From Gammaproteobacteria bacterium (GTDB lineage Bacteria; Pseudomonadota; Gammaproteobacteria; Enterobacterales; Alteromonadaceae): 7,953 nucleotides of DNA. Positions 7,151-7,953 of the stretch are shown one piece after another. Every line of letters starts with the position of its first letter. The first letter of the stretch is position 1. Under the pieces are notes generated by a model. That model was not told the DNA's origin. It made no database searches and worked only from the letters and a program-made list of their open reading frames with translations. The stretch spans positions 1-7,953 of the forward strand of contig JAMCWV010000268.1 in the NCBI GenBank assembly GCA_023481025.1, read 5' to 3'. The position numbers were made by a program, and so were the translations under genes.

Positions 7151-7801
7151 ATGAAAAAGATGACTAAACTTGTTAGTTTGATGGCGCTTGCATTGCCAGC
7201 ATTAGCGGTAACCGGCGCGACGGTTGCTCTGGCGGATGACGCGACCGAAAAGCGTGAGCGTGTTCGTGTCATTAAAGTGCAAGGTGACGAAGTGCGTGTA
7301 GATCTCGATCAAGCACGGGGTGCTCGTAGTGACTTGCGCGGCCAACGCGTAATGTGGACTCAGCATTTAACGGATAGTGACGGTGAGCCGTTAAGTCGCG
7401 AAGAAATTCGTGGCCGCGTGATGATTCACCGTGAGGCTGCATTAGAAAAGCAATTCGAGAATTTTGACTTGAATCGTGATGGTTATATCACCCAAGACGA
7501 AGTGACTGAATTTATGGTGAAACAAGCGCGCGAAAATGCCGAGCGTATGTTCCAGCGCTTGGACCAAGCTGGTACTGGCCGCGTTGACCAACAAACATTT
7601 GTTGAACGCTTCCAAGCCATGGGCCAAGAACGCCGCGTTGAACAGGGCGGACGTGTTATTCATATGCGCGACTTAAGTGACGAAGATCGTGAGCGTATTC
7701 GCGAAGCCCGTGAAAAAGCTCGTGAAGCACGCGAAGCTGCTGGCGAAACGGTTCGTGAGATACGCATTGAACGTCGCCGTAATCAGCCAGAGAATAACTG
7801 A
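7151..7801 (+). CDS. Exported EF-hand domain protein with charged helical tail
   Basis: A predicted periplasmic protein of 216 residues. Residues 1-28 form a classic Sec signal peptide: MKKMTK, a hydrophobic core, then VALA with likely cleavage before DD at 29. One canonical calcium-binding EF loop lies at 106-117 (DLNRDGYITQDE). Two degenerate loops sit in register around it: about 73-84 (DSDG with E84 but no first Asp) and 138-149 (DQAGTGRVDQQT, lacking the final Glu). Spacings of 33 and 32 residues suggest an EF-hand array in which only the middle site is intact. Residues about 176-210 form a very charged Arg/Glu helix (EREAR-type repeats). There are no cysteines or membrane segments after the signal. 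It follows baeSR by 126 bp, behind candidate BaeR sites, and ends at its own terminator. Role unknown; an envelope stress or calcium-linked function is inference. Confidence 0.88.
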   Translation: MKKMTKLVSLMALALPALAVTGATVALADDATEKRERVRVIKVQGDEVRVDLDQARGARSDLRGQRVMWTQHLTDSDGEPLSREEIRGRVMIHREAALEKQFENFDLNRDGYITQDEVTEFMVKQARENAERMFQRLDQAGTGRVDQQTFVERFQAMGQERRVEQGGRVIHMRDLSDEDRERIREAREKAREAREAAGETVREIRIERRRNQPENN

Positions 7802-7825
7802 TTCATTGTTGACAATATTTGACGC

Positions 7826-7854
7826 AAATAGCGGCTTCGGCCGCTATTTTTTTT
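7826..7854 (+). terminator. Rho-independent terminator of the EF-hand gene
   Basis: A perfect 10-bp stem (AAATAGCGGC pairing with GCCGCTATTT) closes a TTCG tetraloop in the very stable C(UUCG)G form. It is followed by a T run at 7847-7854. It lies 24 bp after the EF-hand stop codon and immediately before the group II intron boundary. Confidence 0.95.
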
Positions 7855-7855
7855 G

Positions 7856-7953
7856 GTGCGCCAGGCATGGCGCGTAGCGCCTTGACGGGCGCTGTTCCTG
7901 TGCAGGTGGTGCTGGCAGGATGACTTGGAGGTGGAAGTCCTCTGTGAGCCCGG
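7856..7953 (+). mobile_element. Group II intron, 5' end (class C-like), cut by the window edge
   Basis: The sequence starting GTGCGCCAGGCATGG matches the 5' start of bacterial group II introns (GUGYG, then GCCNGGCAUGG as in the Oceanobacillus iheyensis class C intron). Further on, GGAGGTGGAAGTCCTCTGTGAG corresponds in order and spacing to the GGGUGAGAGUCCC...CUGUGA segment of domain I in that intron. Small stems fit domain I: GGCGC/GCGCC (7869-7873 with 7877-7881), TCCTG/CAGGA (7896-7900 with 7916-7920) and GAGG/CCTC (7928-7931 with 7939-7942). The insertion point, directly after the T run of an intrinsic terminator, is the hallmark target of class C introns. The reverse transcriptase/maturase, domain V and the 3' end would lie beyond the window, so whether the intron is complete and mobile is unknown. 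A 5' fragment is possible. Confidence 0.8.

Noticed and set aside
7006..7272. Minus-strand open frame across the baeR/EF-hand intergenic region
   Set aside because: It overlaps the 3' end of baeR, the repeats and the signal-peptide region of the EF-hand gene, and its protein has no recognisable domain or convincing ribosome site.

Overview
The window looks like chromosomal DNA of a marine gammaproteobacterium, probably Alteromonadales and Idiomarinaceae-like. The clues are roughly half-GC composition, close E. coli-type homologues of Rep, UbiK and BaeSR, and a GAF-GGDEF-EAL signalling protein. The taxonomic guess is inference from protein resemblance, because no rRNA or tRNA gene is present.

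Layout. (1) 1-2440, plus strand: a cyclic-di-GMP protein with GAF, GAF, GGDEF and EAL domains. Its first GAF domain is cut at the N-terminus. The upstream 109 bases still read as GAF-like sequence but carry in-frame stops and an apparent one-base frameshift, so the 5' part looks broken. (2) 2473-4494, minus strand: a full-length Rep DNA helicase, convergent with the first gene. (3) 4495-4661: a divergent promoter region. (4) 4662-7024, plus strand: a tight cluster of ubiK (ubiquinone biosynthesis accessory factor), a BaeS-like sensor kinase that starts with TTG 6 bp after ubiK, and a BaeR-like response regulator overlapping the kinase by 4 bp. (5) 7025-7150: an intergenic region with an exact 11-bp tandem repeat that resembles the E. 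coli BaeR box. (6) 7151-7801: an exported EF-hand protein with a very charged helical tail, followed by a near-ideal intrinsic terminator with a UUCG loop. (7) 7856-7953: directly after the terminator T-tract, the 5' end of a group II intron, at the kind of site used by bacterial class C introns. The window ends inside it.

How the parts may work together: BaeS and BaeR would form an envelope-sensing pair, and the phased repeats just downstream suggest that BaeR controls the exported EF-hand protein (and perhaps more). This would parallel Bae/Cpx control of the periplasmic proteins Spy and CpxP, with a possible calcium link. Rep and UbiK are housekeeping genes. The most notable signals are the intron boundary at the terminator, the BaeR-box-like repeats next to an EF-hand gene, and the broken 5' end of the GGDEF/EAL gene.
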